This document shows positions 50,330-62,192 of a stretch of DNA of 64,000 bases, piece after piece. A program made the position numbers and the translations under genes. The stretch spans positions 156,260,667 to 156,324,666 of the forward strand of contig CM075673.1 of the NCBI GenBank assembly GCA_037962975.1, written 5' to 3'. A model generated the notes under the pieces. That model was not told where the DNA came from. It saw only the letters and a list, made by a program, of their open reading frames with translations, and did not search any database. This stretch comes from Clitoria ternatea (Eukaryota > Streptophyta > Magnoliopsida > Fabales > Fabaceae). Position 1 is the stretch's first letter, and every line of letters begins with the position of its first letter.

Positions 50330-50404
50330 GATATGTGGCCTAGTGGTGATGGTTATGGTTTTTGACTCAAAGGTCACGGGTTCAAGTCCTATCTAGGACA
50401 AATT
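50330..50404 (+). other. tRNA-like block in MULE right arm with full A and B boxes
   Basis: TGGCCTAGTGG (50336-50346) fits the Pol III A-box consensus at every fixed position, and GGTTCAAGTCC (50379-50389) fits the B-box with one difference. Spacing of about 32 bp is in the tRNA range. Reads outward-to-inward opposite to the left-arm copy. Confidence 0.6.
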
Positions 50405-51399
50405 CTTTTAATTTCAAACATAACCATCATCCAATCAAAATCTGACACGTGTCCTAAGTTCTGGTGGTGACACGTGTGCTAACAAGATTGTGACACGTGT
50501 CCACGCATGCCATGTGAGCAAACGGCGTTACTAAGTTTCTAACGGAAGGACCAAGTTGACGCGTTTTAAAAAGTTTGGGGACCTCATTGAATTAAAAAAA
50601 TAATTGGGGACCAATTTGAAAAAAACTTACAAGTTAGAGGACCAAAAGTGTAATTTAGTCTAAAAGTTATTTAGAAACAGCGAAAGAAAGATAAACAGTC
50701 AGGTTTCACACGGAAAATAGTCCACTCGGTCATCTCTCACACGGGAACAGCTTAACCTTACTTCACTCGGAAATGATTCTCTCAGCCACAGCTCACTCGG
50801 AGACATTCTCACCTTCACTCGGAAGGAAACGTGGGATACTCACTTGAGCGAAATAGGCACCAAATCAATCGACCCTTGCTCGGACAAGAATGAATCCACT
50901 CGGCTAGATTCACCTGGTAATCGACCATGCTTCAGCAAAGCAAATTCACTTAAAATAAACACTGATCACATAACATTAAGAATTTATATTCACGTCCTTC
51001 AGCATACCAATTCAAATTTAATTCAACATACAGTCAACACATTGTATTATTAAACACTCGGAAAACTCAATATATATATATATATATAAATATATTACAC
51101 AATTTATTCAAATCACTCGGTGCCTTGGCATCAATCCTCCGCTTGGCGTACCTCCATGGCTCCGACCTCTTCCCTGTCATTGGTTACTAAAAATGAAAAC
51201 CACAGCAAGGGTGAGTGTTTAGCATCATAATTAATCTAGAACAGAATTTAATTAACAAATACAAGTATAAAATCCATCCGATTCCTTTATCCTCAGTTTG
51301 CACATTACACTCGGCATTTAACTCACTCGGCAATCATAGCAATTAACAACCATTTTAATAATTCACTCATTCGGCAAGTATGATAACCATCACTCGACA

Positions 51400-54300
51400 A
51401 TATAAAGGAAGGATAGATTTGGATGTCACTCCTCTAGGAAGAGATAAGTCCTATATCGTAACCATGGGGGAGGAAACCTAAGGATAAGGTATTCGGTAGT
51501 GTGCTAAGCACAAGGGAGAGACTGAGAGAGAAAACATACTTTCTCACACTAAATTGAATTCTAATGTGAATTTTACAAAAAAGAAAGGCCTATATATAGG
51601 CTCTGAAAATTTGTAATTGGCTTGGGTGAGCTTGTAAAAGTTTCACCCAAGGCTCAAAATTTAAAAATAAATGGCCCAAAAGTGGCCCAAAGCTAGTATA
51701 TACATATACAAGGCCTAAAAGTGGCCCAAAATAAAAATTATGACCATGCAAGGCCCAAAATATCAATTATTTTCTAAACCTAATTAATTCCTAATAGAAT
51801 AATATTTCTAACAAAAATATTAATAAATCAGAAAGAATGGCCCAAAGGAGGCCCAGGTGAGGCCTGTGTCATCATGATAGTGACAGTGGCGATGACAATG
51901 GCAAGGTGATGGTGGTTAGGGGTTTTCGCGGTCCGGATCGGATGATATTTTGGATCGGTTCGATTTTGAGATAAAATATCATCTGATCCACTCACTTTAT
52001 TAAGTTGCGGTTCGGTTCGACTCGGTTGAAATGAATCATATCATCTGATCCAATCAAATGTGGTTCGGATTAGATCATTTTATTCAGTTTTTTTTCAATT
52101 TATATTTTTTGTAAAATCAAATAAAAATTATAATTATAACAATTCAAAAAATATTTTAGGTTCTCAACAATGACAGAGTCATTAATAAGTACTACATCTC
52201 AAGTTTTCAACAATTCAACCCAAGTATAAAATAAATAAAGTACTACTTAAATAAGGTTTAATGTAAAATACAACATAAATAATAAAATCTAAGTATTGAT
52301 GTCAATATTTTAGTCTTTTAGTTCTTCTTCTAACCTAGACAGATTTAAAATAATAAGTGTTATTATACAATTTGGACAAAGTTACAAAATAATATACAAA
52401 GGTGTGGTTCAGTTTCTGTAACACCCTCTATTACACCTTAATAAATTCTAGAAAAATTCATAATTTTTTTTTTTACTAAAGATATGATTGTTAAAAAGAA
52501 ACTATCGGAATAAATTATATACATTATTTCTGAAATACCTCATAAATATTATTAAAACTTTATAAAGTAATTTTACATTCATCCAACGGAAATAAATATT
52601 AAACATTATAAGAAAGAGAGGAAACTCCATGGCCCAGAAGCAGTTACTTATTAACATTATTTATTCATTGGACCACGGTATTCATACCGAGCTCCCTGTC
52701 TAGAACGTGCTATATTTACTGCCGATATTCTTCGATCCTTCCCCCTGAACCATCAATTTAAAACATGTGAAACAAAAACACGGAGAAAGGAGTGAGAAAC
52801 AGAATATAATATTTCCGAATAAGACATAAGCAACAAAGGGTTTTCACAACCAATACATAATAATATCAATCACAATCACATACACAATCAATTATGAATG
52901 CATGAATGTTATGTAATATCTTCATCATAACTTACCTATATATGTGGGCCCTTAAATTTTAATTTGCACTGGGCCAACCAGGAGTTTACACTGTTCCATA
53001 AGTCCGGATAATAATAATATGAACAGCTCAACTGGTATGGAAACACTTAGAGACTAGTCAGATTGAGAAAGTTTTTATTGTGAAAGTACCCGACACTAGG
53101 GAGCTACCCCAGGTCCCCTGAAGCACCCTTTCACACCCTCTCATCCCAAGGCTCGTAATTAAGCCTCCTCTAATGTATCCTCGGTTTCTATAATCCGTCC
53201 CCAGACAATATTATTTCATTTCACTTTCATTATCCATGATGCATGAACTACTCGCGTATTGAGTTGGTTAAGGCTTTTAGAAACTCAATTATTAAATCCC
53301 TTAAAGGTTTACAACATCATTTCAATAAACTGTACATTTTCTCTGAATTTCTGTCCCACAGAAATAAATTTGGTACAGTTTTCAAATCTCACTGAAATTG
53401 AGTTTCTAAGTCTTAAATATCTAAAAACTTTATCATATAAAACTTTACATAATCTTTCTCAAATTAAATCTGAACAAAATCAAATTTAGGAATCTCAATT
53501 ATTTCCAAATATTTTTAGTTATTAAGTTGGAAAAAATAAAATAATTTTCTTTCAAAAAATTTTGTTTTATTAAAAGAGAGTAATTATTAACCAAAAATAC
53601 TTAAAATTTCAAAAGTTTTCTTTAACTCAAGATTTAATTAAATAAATTCTCATAAAATATTTTCTTTCTAAAATAAATACTAATTTTTTTATTCTAAATA
53701 TTGAAAATAAAGTTAATAAAAATAATTTCTAAGAAGAAATAAAAGATAATAAAATTTAAAGAGTAAGGTAAGAAATTCTTACTGAATTTTAGCTTTCCGT
53801 CATGCTCGCTATATGCTCAAACTCCACATTACAATATCATCAATCAAAATCAAACAATATCAATCATAACTAAATATCATCAATCAATCAATCATAATCA
53901 AATCATAATCAAATCAATTAAATATCATTAATACATATCATAATACAAAATTTAATGATTATTAATATAGTCAATTTGAGTCATTTTGGTCAATTCCTCG
54001 CATAGGTATATGTAAGTCCATATAATCCAGTCCTTGCATAGGTATAGTTCAGTCCATATGGGTCATAATGGTCCAAGTCCTTGCATAGGTATAGTCCAGT
54101 CCATATAGGTCATAATGGTCCAAGTCCTTGCATAGGTATGTTAGAGTTAGTTAAACCGGATATTTAATTTAAAATTTATTATAAATTTTAAGTTAAAAAG
54201 TTAATATTTTAAAATAATAATATTATCAGATTTAAAAGGAGTAGGGGATTCCTCCCATTATTCTTATGTCTTTTCATATTATACTCTTATCTCACTCCCC

Positions 54301-55520
54301 CTTACCTTGAATTGTTACTCAAAATGGATTTGCTTTGCGCCTCCGATTTCTAGAAATATTAATACCAATCTTATTTCAGTATAAGCATAAGACGAAGATT
54401 AAGATTACTACTTAAAACAGAAATGATAAATTTTGAATAGTGAATAGTGAATAGTGAATAGTAAATAGTGAATAGTAAATCGTAAATAGTAACAGTAAAT
54501 AGTAAAACGTGAATAGTAACAGTAAATAGTAAAACATGAATAGTAACAGTAAATAGTAAATCGTGAATAGTAACGGTAAATAGTAACAGTAAATAGTAAT
54601 TTACTATTTGAATAGTAATTTACTATTGAAATAGTAATTTACTATTGAAATAGTATTTACTATGCAGAATAGTAACTTAAAATAATATTATTTCCAGTAT
54701 AATAACAGATTTCTAAAAACGATATAAAAATAACCCAAAAAATATAAAAGAGAAGTATTCTTACCTTAGGATTTTGGCAGAACCTTCTCTCTAAAAACTT
54801 TTCTTCTCTCTCTCACTTCCACCACTATCTCACTAGCACTACTATATTAAGAAAACTTAATCTGAAATTGTGAATTCTAAAGAAGAAATCCTTCGGTATT
54901 TATAGGAAAAAAAAATTTACTATGCATTCCATTATTTTAATATAAAAGTACTATGTATTTTTGAATTTTTTATTCCAGGTTACTGTGCATCTTTTGAAAA
55001 TTTCATACATGCACAGTGATTTGCATAGTAATTATCGGCAAAATTATTAAGTCAAATAGTAACCCTTCACTCGGTATATTTTAAATATTCAAAATGAGTC
55101 CTTTTTGAAATTTAGCGATATTATATCAGTCCTCACAAATTTTATAATAAGTAATATAAAGCTGAAATTTTAAAAATCTAAACTTTTCTGTTAATAAAAA
55201 TTTATTGATACGTTTCCAATTTTTTAACGATTGAAAAAAATCAAGATTTTTCTCAAACCGATAATTTTTAGATAAGTCTACTTGAAACGGATTTTAAAAA
55301 ATTTTCTTATAATTTAAATTCACTTTCTTATAAATATTTTTAATTTAAGTCACTTATATGAATTTAAAATTATTTAAAAAATATTATTTTTATTAAAAAA
55401 TTCCAAAATTCCAAAAAAATTCCAAAAAATCATAAATAATACGTAGATTAAAAAGTTCTAAAGAACCATAATTTAATTCCTTCAAAATTTTAATATAAAA
55501 ATAAAAATAGGGGTGTTACA
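51400..55520 (-). repeat. 4.1-kb inverted copy of 39412-43520
   Basis: Reverse complement of the 3.1-kb LTR (here 52417-55520), the right half of the hAT-like element and most of the 581-bp LTR. The frame at 53259-53489 is identical to that at 41431-41661, and only scattered single-base differences were seen. The right end stops exactly at the LTR terminus (GGGGTGTTACA). The left junction shares ATATAAA between donor and target. No target duplication; about 170 bp of LTR are lost. Confidence 0.88.
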
Positions 55521-56506
55521 ACAATCACTCGGCAAATATATGAAATTACACTCGGAAGATACATCAAATCATACTCAACAAATATAAATTCTCATTCGGC
55601 AATTATAACCAACTGCACTCGGCAAATATCTCACACTCGGCAATATAATAATTCACACTCGGTAAATATAATAATTTACACTCGGCAAATATAGCAAACT
55701 ACACTCGGCAAATATATACCACAATTAATAATTCATCATTTGTCACAACTGACTCTCACATAAAATTGACGCCTAGTATCCGGATACTAAAGGATCGACC
55801 TTCAGCTGGGAGTCCGACTTGACATCCCGTGAACCCGACTTGGTTCACCGAGCCCGACTTGGCTCCCCCTCAACCACTGGGGTTCACCGAGCCCGACTTA
55901 GCTCCCCCTCAACCACTGGGTCATAGACCTCTGGGTAGCTCAACTGGGTCCGACTTGACCACTGAAGCCAAAAACGAGGGTAACATATACCGTCGGCCAT
56001 CCCATACCACATAATCACATTTCAATCATTTCATATTATCAACAATCAACAAATGCAACTACCAGAAACTGACATGTGCTCTCATCATAGGGCGACCGAC
56101 TTGTCAAGCCCATCCATCACATTATCACTCGGGCGACCTGCTTGTCAAACCCGACTCATTAACAACATCACTCGGGTGACCTGCTTGTCAAACCCAACTC
56201 CACATTGCCACAAAACACCAATTGTCACAGCATTAAATATTTTTAATTTCAATCGGCTCAAGCTACACACACACGATCGGAAATCGATCGGTGTCCATAC
56301 ACATACATACATTCATTCACATTCATATACCATTCATCCAGCATCATCAGCATCAAATCCTTCTAAGTCACACACACAATCAGAGCCCAATCGGTGTGCA
56401 CATTCATACGTACATTCATATACATATTCACACAATTTTACTCGGCATCATCTCTTACTCGGTTCATAGTCATTCCAATGACTCGGACAATATGTCCTAT
56501 TCTAAT

Positions 56507-57228
56507 TAATTATAACCCAAACACCCCCTTTACCTCTGTTCCAAGCTTTAACAGTCGGTGGGGTTCACAGTTCCTCCTTCGTTCAGCACCAGCTTCCTTA
56601 ATTATCTCACTGTTGTTCGTTCCACTACCTACGGTTTGGAACGTGAAATACGTTACCATCAAACCACCATCCACACGATCAAGGGCCATTTTCAGGCTCA
56701 CAGCCAAGAGGAATGGGGATCGGAACAGTACCCCTCCTCCATACACATGACCATTCGGTCCAGAAAAGAAAGGAAAGAGGTGAGGTATCAATTTTAAACG
56801 GTTCAAAAGACTTACCTTGAAACCACTGTCACAACCATGTAATTATTTCAAGGTTTGATGCAAAGATGGACCTCCTTTCAAAGCTTAAAGCTCTCTACAA
56901 TGGAAGAAGAAGAAAAGTAGCAGAAGTTCTTCACGTGAAAGAGAGTGAATGATTGCGCAAATGATTGAAGAAAGAGAAGAAATCCATTATTTAAACTCAT
57001 GGCAACCGGTTACCTTCTCAATCGATCACTTCCAACCGGTAACCTCTTCAACCGATCATCTCTTCATTTCCTTTACAATTTCTTTAAAGATTTAATTTGA
57101 CTTCTCTTCTTCTAATCACACCCTTTATAATTAACTAATAATTCATAAAAATATCAAATAAATTCCTAAAAACAATTTTTAATATTTTCTCACTACACAA
57201 AATTTCTATAAATATCCAGGATGTCACA
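56507..57228 (-). other. LTR 5' portion, single copy
   Basis: The first 700 bp of the 5' LTR in element orientation, lacking CACTCGG repeats. Open frames on either strand (for example 56510-56806) have no recognised domain. Confidence 0.5.
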
Positions 57229-57362
57229 TAAGGCTTGGAATCATTGATTTCTTATTTTCTTTAAATTATAAATTAAACTATTTTACATATTTATTATTTA
57301 ATATATGTATATATATAATAGGTCAACTTAAAAGGTCTACCTCATGGTTTAATAGTTTTTTT

Positions 57363-57906
57363 CAGTGTTTTCAGAACCGGACCGGTCATTGAACCGGTGG
57401 AGGCACCGGTTCAAGGGTCAGTGGTTGAACCAGTGGTCGAACCGGTAATAATAAATTATTATTATTATTACTATTTATATATTAAATAATAATCGATTAT
57501 ATCAAAAATAATATATTATTTATCAAATAAATTCAATAAATGTTAGAATTAAAATATTACATAGTAAAAAAGGCTTAAAATAGTACACATCCTACTATAA
57601 CATGCTTAAAAGGTCTAAAAACACTAGTCCAAACTAAGTAAAATAAAAAAATATTAATTTTATTTAGTGTACAGGGTCTATTAGTGCGGTTCTACAAAAA
57701 ACCGCACTAAAAAGGTTTCTAAAATTTTAAAAAAAATAAAATTGCAAACCGGGTTTTTGACCGGTTTTAATCGGTTTTGGCCGGGTTTTACCGGTTTTTG
57801 ACCGGTTCAATTATTGACCGTTTCCCCCCGTTCCGAACCGGACAAGGCACCGGTTCCCGGTTCGACCGGTCCGACCGGCCGGTCCAGTCCGGTTCTGATA
57901 CCCATG
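57363..57906. mobile_element. hAT-type MITE, GAACCGG family, TSD GTTTTTTT
   Basis: A 544-bp element with ends CAGTGTTTTCAGAACCGGAC and CCGGTTCTGATACCCATG and the exact 8-bp duplication GTTTTTTT (57355-57362 and 57907-57914). The interior has many ACCGGTT phrases near both ends and AT-rich DNA in the middle. Absent from the paralogous left unit. Confidence 0.85.
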
Positions 57907-58629
57907 GTTTTTTTACACCTTTTTAGCCTATTTAATTAAACATATTTTTTCATAAAAAGTATAAGCTTGACCTTGTTACTCATCAAACGTGGCCTAGATA
58001 AGCCTTTGACGAATTAAGTTACGGGTCTCGATGGACAATCTGATATGTTGCCACCTTTTTTTCTAAAATCCATTCAAATAACAATAAAGAAGAGTGGAAA
58101 TGAGTATCAAGACTAGAGTTTGAACCTTGTCCTTGATATTTTATGTCAAACACCAACTATGTTAAACTTTTAAGATGACATATTTCCACCCCTACGTTAA
58201 GGGTGACAATACAATATAATTTCAAGTTAGGAGATTGAAAATATAGAATTTTGGTAATTGAAACACCAAAAGTGTAATTAATACAGACAAGTTTTTGGTT
58301 TTTTAGGGGTATTAGAATTACTACTTTTTAATTTAGAAGAATTTATGATTGACTTAGTTGGATTACAATCCTTACTAATACTCACGCACATTTGTCATTT
58401 TAACATATGTGAATAGTACCAACCTCAAGGGCAAACATTAAGTACTTGTTTAGGGTGGTTGAAAGTTTTTAGTTTTTGGGTTTGACAATTAAATTTAAAA
58501 ACAAAACTTGTTTGACAAAAATGGTGTTAAGTTGAGTTCTAACTCATTTTCAAAATGATTTTTAGTCATATTTAAAAAAAATGGTTTCTTAATTTTTGTT
58601 TTCAATTTTATAAATCTCTAACCCTAAAC

Positions 58630-59030
58630 CTAAACTACCATCACAATGTCACCACCACTCTACCAATCACCATCACAACACCACCACCACTACTAGTGTT
58701 GCCACCATGAACATAAATTTGAAACCATCTCTACTGCCACTATCACCACCTTGCCATCGTCATCACCATTGCCACTGCCATCGCCACTGCTTTCACCACC
58801 ACCCTCACCATGACAACCATTGCCAGTGTTATCACTACCTTTATCACCATCATAACCTTAAACCCTAAACCAACACCGCCAACACCACGACTACCATCAT
58901 AACCGCCACCGTCTTACCACCACCCTACCACCACCACTATTAACCTAAATCCTAAACCACCACCTCCATCAACCTAAACCCAAAACCACCATTACCATTA
59001 CCATCATTGCATTACCAACAACACCATCGA
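58630..59030. repeat. CAC/CCA-rich stretch, right unit
   Basis: Same composition as 43635-44040; the two are paralogous parts of the tandem duplication. Noncoding. Confidence 0.7.
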
Positions 59031-59039
59031 TGATGTCCC

Positions 59040-59257
59040 CCTTTTCACATCGGTTTCTAGCAAAACTACTGTTAGATGTCCTCTCTTTCACATCTGTTGT
59101 ACAATAAACCGATGTGGTAAGTCATATTTCACATCGGTTTTAAAATCAATATGAGATGTCTCCATATTTCACAACGGCCAGATCCACATTGGTTTGAAAA
59201 CTGATGTGAAATATCCAAAAAAATCGATGTTAAATCCTGTTTCTGCACTAGTGGCAA
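59040..59257. mobile_element. CACTA (En/Spm) element end fragment
   Basis: Ends TTTCTGCACTAGTG, which reversed is CACTAGTGCAGAAA, a CACTA-type terminus. About six CACATCGGTTT-like subterminal repeats in both orientations lie at 59048-59230. The other terminus was not seen. Confidence 0.5.
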
Positions 59258-59559
59258 CACCATCATTGATGTCATTACCATGATTATATTGTTGCTTTTG
59301 TTTATGTGTAATATAGTTGACATTAAATGAAAGTTTTACAACAACTTTTTAAAATTTAAAACTGTAAAAACTAAAACCTGAAGCTAAAAACCAAATACAA
59401 GTTTTGGTTTTTTAAAATTTTAAAACTAAAAACTAAAAATAACCCTAAATAGGACGTAATTTTGTGTGTTATTGGTCGTATATTTTACGTAACAATATTA
59501 AACGTAGTTTCAGTTCAACATCAACCTGACTTGTGGATTTTATAAGATAGTTTCAATAA

Positions 59560-60105
59560 GGGTTAAATATATTTTTCACCTCAATAAAATTATTAAATTT
59601 CAGTTTTTATTTGTGTAAAAATTTTGTTACATTTTCATCCCTCACTAATATTTTTGTTCCGTTGTTTTTGGTCTCTCATTGACATAAAATCTTGAAAATT
59701 AGACCCTTATTAATTTAATTATTTTATTTTAGTCCCTCATTTTTTCTGTTACTTGTAATTTTCTACTATATTCTTACACCATCATCTGGTATATTATCTA
59801 ATATATCATTTGTATAATTTAATTTAGAAGATATTAATAAAAATATAAAAATGTGATAATATGTAAGTTAGACATATCAATTACCCTGATAAAAATATCT
59901 TGAGAAGTTAAATGTTTTTAAATTGAAAGCTTCTTATATCCATTTTATAAGATAATTAACTAACATATTGATGAATTATGTATAAATCAACTAATTTTCT
60001 AATGACAATGATTATTTTTAAAGTATGATTTAATAGAAATAAAAAATGTAACTATAATAACAAAAAATTAATAATTTTACATAAGACGAAAAACATATTT
60101 AACCA
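59560..60105. mobile_element. MULE-type nonautonomous element, TSD TTTCAATAA
   Basis: A 546-bp element with inverted ends GGGTTAAATATATTTTTC and GAAAAACATATTTAACCA and the exact 9-bp duplication TTTCAATAA at 59551-59559 and 60106-60114. Interior AT-rich, no coding. Confidence 0.82.
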
Positions 60106-60114
60106 TTTCAATAA

Positions 60115-60908
60115 CAATTCACTGTGAAATTTAACGTGTCGTAAATGGGCTCGCCATGTGACATATGAAACTGTGATCGTCATAGTATATGTTAAATTGT
60201 GACTGCAACAGGTGAGTTCATAAGCAGTAAATAATTTTCTTAAATTTCATGAAACACACGAGACCATTGTGTTGCAGTTGCAGACCCACACAATGTGAGT
60301 GAACGTGAAGACTGTACTAGTGCAGCAAGATGGGTCAGTCTTTTGATATTGACCCTCTCCAAAATAAAAAGAAAAAATAGCCAAATTTAGCTGAAACTGA
60401 CAAAGCACAAACGCGGAAACACTACGCCAATACCAGAAGACACACACCCTCACAATAATGCAACTTTGTGTTTGTATCTGCTAAGAATCAATCATCATGA
60501 TATAGAAGTGCGGTTGTTGTTTGTTCTATGGTTTTCACTGTTTTCAACAGTGACCCTTGATAATTGAATATTTTACTATGCCATAAAAACACGCACTCAT
60601 TCACTATTGCCTCATAGCTCAGGCACTTCAAATTAGAAATTAAGCACGTTACACACCATACACATAAACTTGTCAGTTTTATTTCTCTTCTGTTCGTAGA
60701 GGTAATGAACACTAAACAAAGCAAAACGCTGACAAAATAAACAACACATAAACTGAAAGTACTGACTAAAAAAAAAACCAAAGGACCAAACTGAAATAAC
60801 AAATATGCTGCATTCATGGTAGTTGTCAAAATTTATCATGACAAATTCAACCAAAAAAAAGGAATAGAAATAGATAATAATTAACCATCAATGATTAGTT
60901 TCCATCAA
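60115..60908. other. 3' flank of the glutaredoxin-like gene
   Basis: Probable 3' UTR and downstream DNA of the minus-strand gene. Open frames at 60247-60453 and 60488-60829 show no domain and are not called. Confidence 0.5.
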
Positions 60909-62192
60909 TCATGAGGAGCAGCAACCTGGGCATCTTATCAAGCCATTCTCATTACAGTCAGGACACCTTCTCAACCCTCTTTCTTCCTGCTCAAAAACCT
61001 TTCTGCTTCCATTGCAATTAGGACATGGCAAAAACCTTGCATCTCCACAATTCTCACACACAAATCCAGGATCCTGAGTGGGAAAACCTTCCAAAAGCTT
61101 AGCCAATTCTCCAGATTCATTAAGTTGCTTCATTTCCTCTGCATTCCCTACATACTTTCCTCTGATAAAAACCTGTGGCAATGTCACTGCTTTGCCAAAA
61201 AGTGCATCTTTCAACTCCTTCCTATATGATGAGTCCATTGAGATGTCCCTCTCATCAACAGCAACTCTAAATCCCCTCAATATCATCCTAACCGAACAAC
61301 AATCCTCATAGGTCTTTCGGATCCCTCTCAAACTAGTACAATAAACCACTATTCTGTCTTCAGAACCAGGTAAATGGCACAAATTGTTGTTACCAAATGA
61401 AGGAGAATAGGTGGATCTTAAAGGGCTAGACCCCATTGACCTCACATCTCTGAATAAAGTGTTTCTACCTAATTGCCTTGATGATAGTGCTCTACGGTAA
61501 CTCCATGCCACACTTGGGTCTAACTTGGCCAATAATGCTTCCTCAGATAAATGTTGCCAAAGTGGTTTCTTGGTTAATAGTGAAGAAGGTGAAGGAGAAA
61601 GTGAGTGAGAGAGAGAGTTTTCCATGGATTCTTGTGAAGCTTTCTTCATTGATTCAAAGGAATCAAACAGTTTCTTCCTTGCAGAACCATCAAATGCTGT
61701 GTACCTGCAGGAACTTGGTTTGTCTGAAATGGAAGTGTGAAGAGGAGGCTTGACAGTGTTAACAAAATGTGAAACCTTTTTTTCTTTTACTTTCTCTTCT
61801 TCTTGTTCTTCTTCATCCAAGCCATCCATGAGTTCCCAAGTGTTGATGACAGAGTCTGGGGACAGAGAATGCTCTGGCTCTGTTAGGTTTGAGGTTTTGG
61901 TGAGATGGGGTGTGTTTTTGAGGGTCAAGTTGGGGTCTTTTTGGTCAATGAGGAGAAGGGAGCCATAGGTGGTGGAGGTTAGAGAGACAAGGTGGTGTGT
62001 GTCACCCTTTTTGATGGGAGGGTGATGGACAAGAGGCATTGGGAGTGAGAGAGCTCTTGGAACTTGTGGTGAAGAATTGGAACAATGTGAAGCAGAACAA
62101 GAGGAAAATGAAGAAGAAGAAGCACAAGGAGAGGGTTCCTCCGGATTCTTGTTTGCCACTATGGTGATTGTTCTTGAGGCTGAGCAACCCAT
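60909..62192 (-). CDS. Glutaredoxin-like protein with C-terminal CxxC zinc-binding-type tail
   Basis: Intact single exon, 427 codons, ATG at 62192 and TGA at 60909-60911. Residues 1-7 (MGCSASR) fit an N-myristoylation site. Residues about 20-275 are Ser-rich and low in structure, with an acidic run DEEEQEEEKVKEKK (125-138) and a conserved FDSFESMKK/WQHLSEEALLAKLDP part. The glutaredoxin fold spans about 278-372: IVVYCTSLRGIRKTYEDC, the cis-Pro motif TLPQVF (337-342) and the GG-like GKYVGNAEE. The usual CPYC/CC active site is CTSL, so only the first Cys (C285) remains. The tail (379-424) has four CxxC pairs: CENC, CPNC, CPDC, CPGC. This matches the plant glutaredoxin-family proteins with a DnaJ-like zinc region. 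Cellular role not established from sequence. A GA-rich tract at 62348-62392 lies upstream. Confidence 0.94.
   Translation of the reverse strand: MGCSASRTITIVANKNPEEPSPCASSSSFSSCSASHCSNSSPQVPRALSLPMPLVHHPPIKKGDTHHLVSLTSTTYGSLLLIDQKDPNLTLKNTPHLTKTSNLTEPEHSLSPDSVINTWELMDGLDEEEQEEEKVKEKKVSHFVNTVKPPLHTSISDKPSSCRYTAFDGSARKKLFDSFESMKKASQESMENSLSHSLSPSPSSLLTKKPLWQHLSEEALLAKLDPSVAWSYRRALSSRQLGRNTLFRDVRSMGSSPLRSTYSPSFGNNNLCHLPGSEDRIVVYCTSLRGIRKTYEDCCSVRMILRGFRVAVDERDISMDSSYRKELKDALFGKAVTLPQVFIRGKYVGNAEEMKQLNESGELAKLLEGFPTQDPGFVCENCGDARFLPCPNCNGSRKVFEQEERGLRRCPDCNENGLIRCPGCCSS

Larger units (their letters stand above)
47936..50660. mobile_element. MULE with about 400-bp TIRs, TSD TAAAAGTTA
   Basis: Ends GGCTAAATTACACTTTTGGT and CAAAAGTGTAATTTAGTC, with the exact 9-bp duplication TAAAAGTTA (47927-47935 and 50661-50669). 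The 3' LTR has the uninterrupted site. The arms pair over about 400 bp and each contains a tRNA-like block. The interior 48340-49455 is AT-only repeats; no transposase. A smaller element is inserted at 49456-50256. Confidence 0.88.
44281..57228 (-). mobile_element. Nested LTR retroelement (nonautonomous), TSD TAAGG
   Basis: Outer ends TGTGACGACCC and GGATGTCACA, with the 5-bp duplication TAAGG at 44276-44280 and 57229-57233. The paralogous left unit is continuous across this point (ATACATGAGGCCTG), confirming both ends. The element reads on the minus strand: 5' LTR 57228 down to 47750 (swollen by inserts), a primer site at 47734-47747, a short internal stretch (about 47448-47733), then a rearranged 3' LTR to 44281. 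No gag or pol sequence was found. Confidence 0.87.
47750..57228 (-). mobile_element. 5' LTR of the nested retroelement, enlarged by inserts
   Basis: LTR sequence occupies 47750-47935, 50661-51399 and 55521-57228. It is interrupted by a MULE (47936-50660) and by a 4.1-kb inverted copy of 39412-43520, which also replaced about 170 bp of LTR. The upstream-most part (56990-57060) has AACCGGTTACC and AACCGGTAACC phrases. CACTCGG repeats fill 50700-51400 and 55525-56480. Confidence 0.82.
44056..59030. repeat. Right unit of the old tandem duplication (with inserts)
   Basis: Native sequence of this unit is 44056-44280 plus 57234-57362 plus 57915-59030. It pairs with 37780-44055. It was opened by the retroelement at 44281-57228 and the hAT MITE at 57363-57906. 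Confidence 0.75.

Noticed and set aside
50330..50404. Genuine tRNA gene
   Set aside because: The boxes fit, but I could not form an acceptor stem or an anticodon arm of normal type, and the block is duplicated in MULE TIRs.
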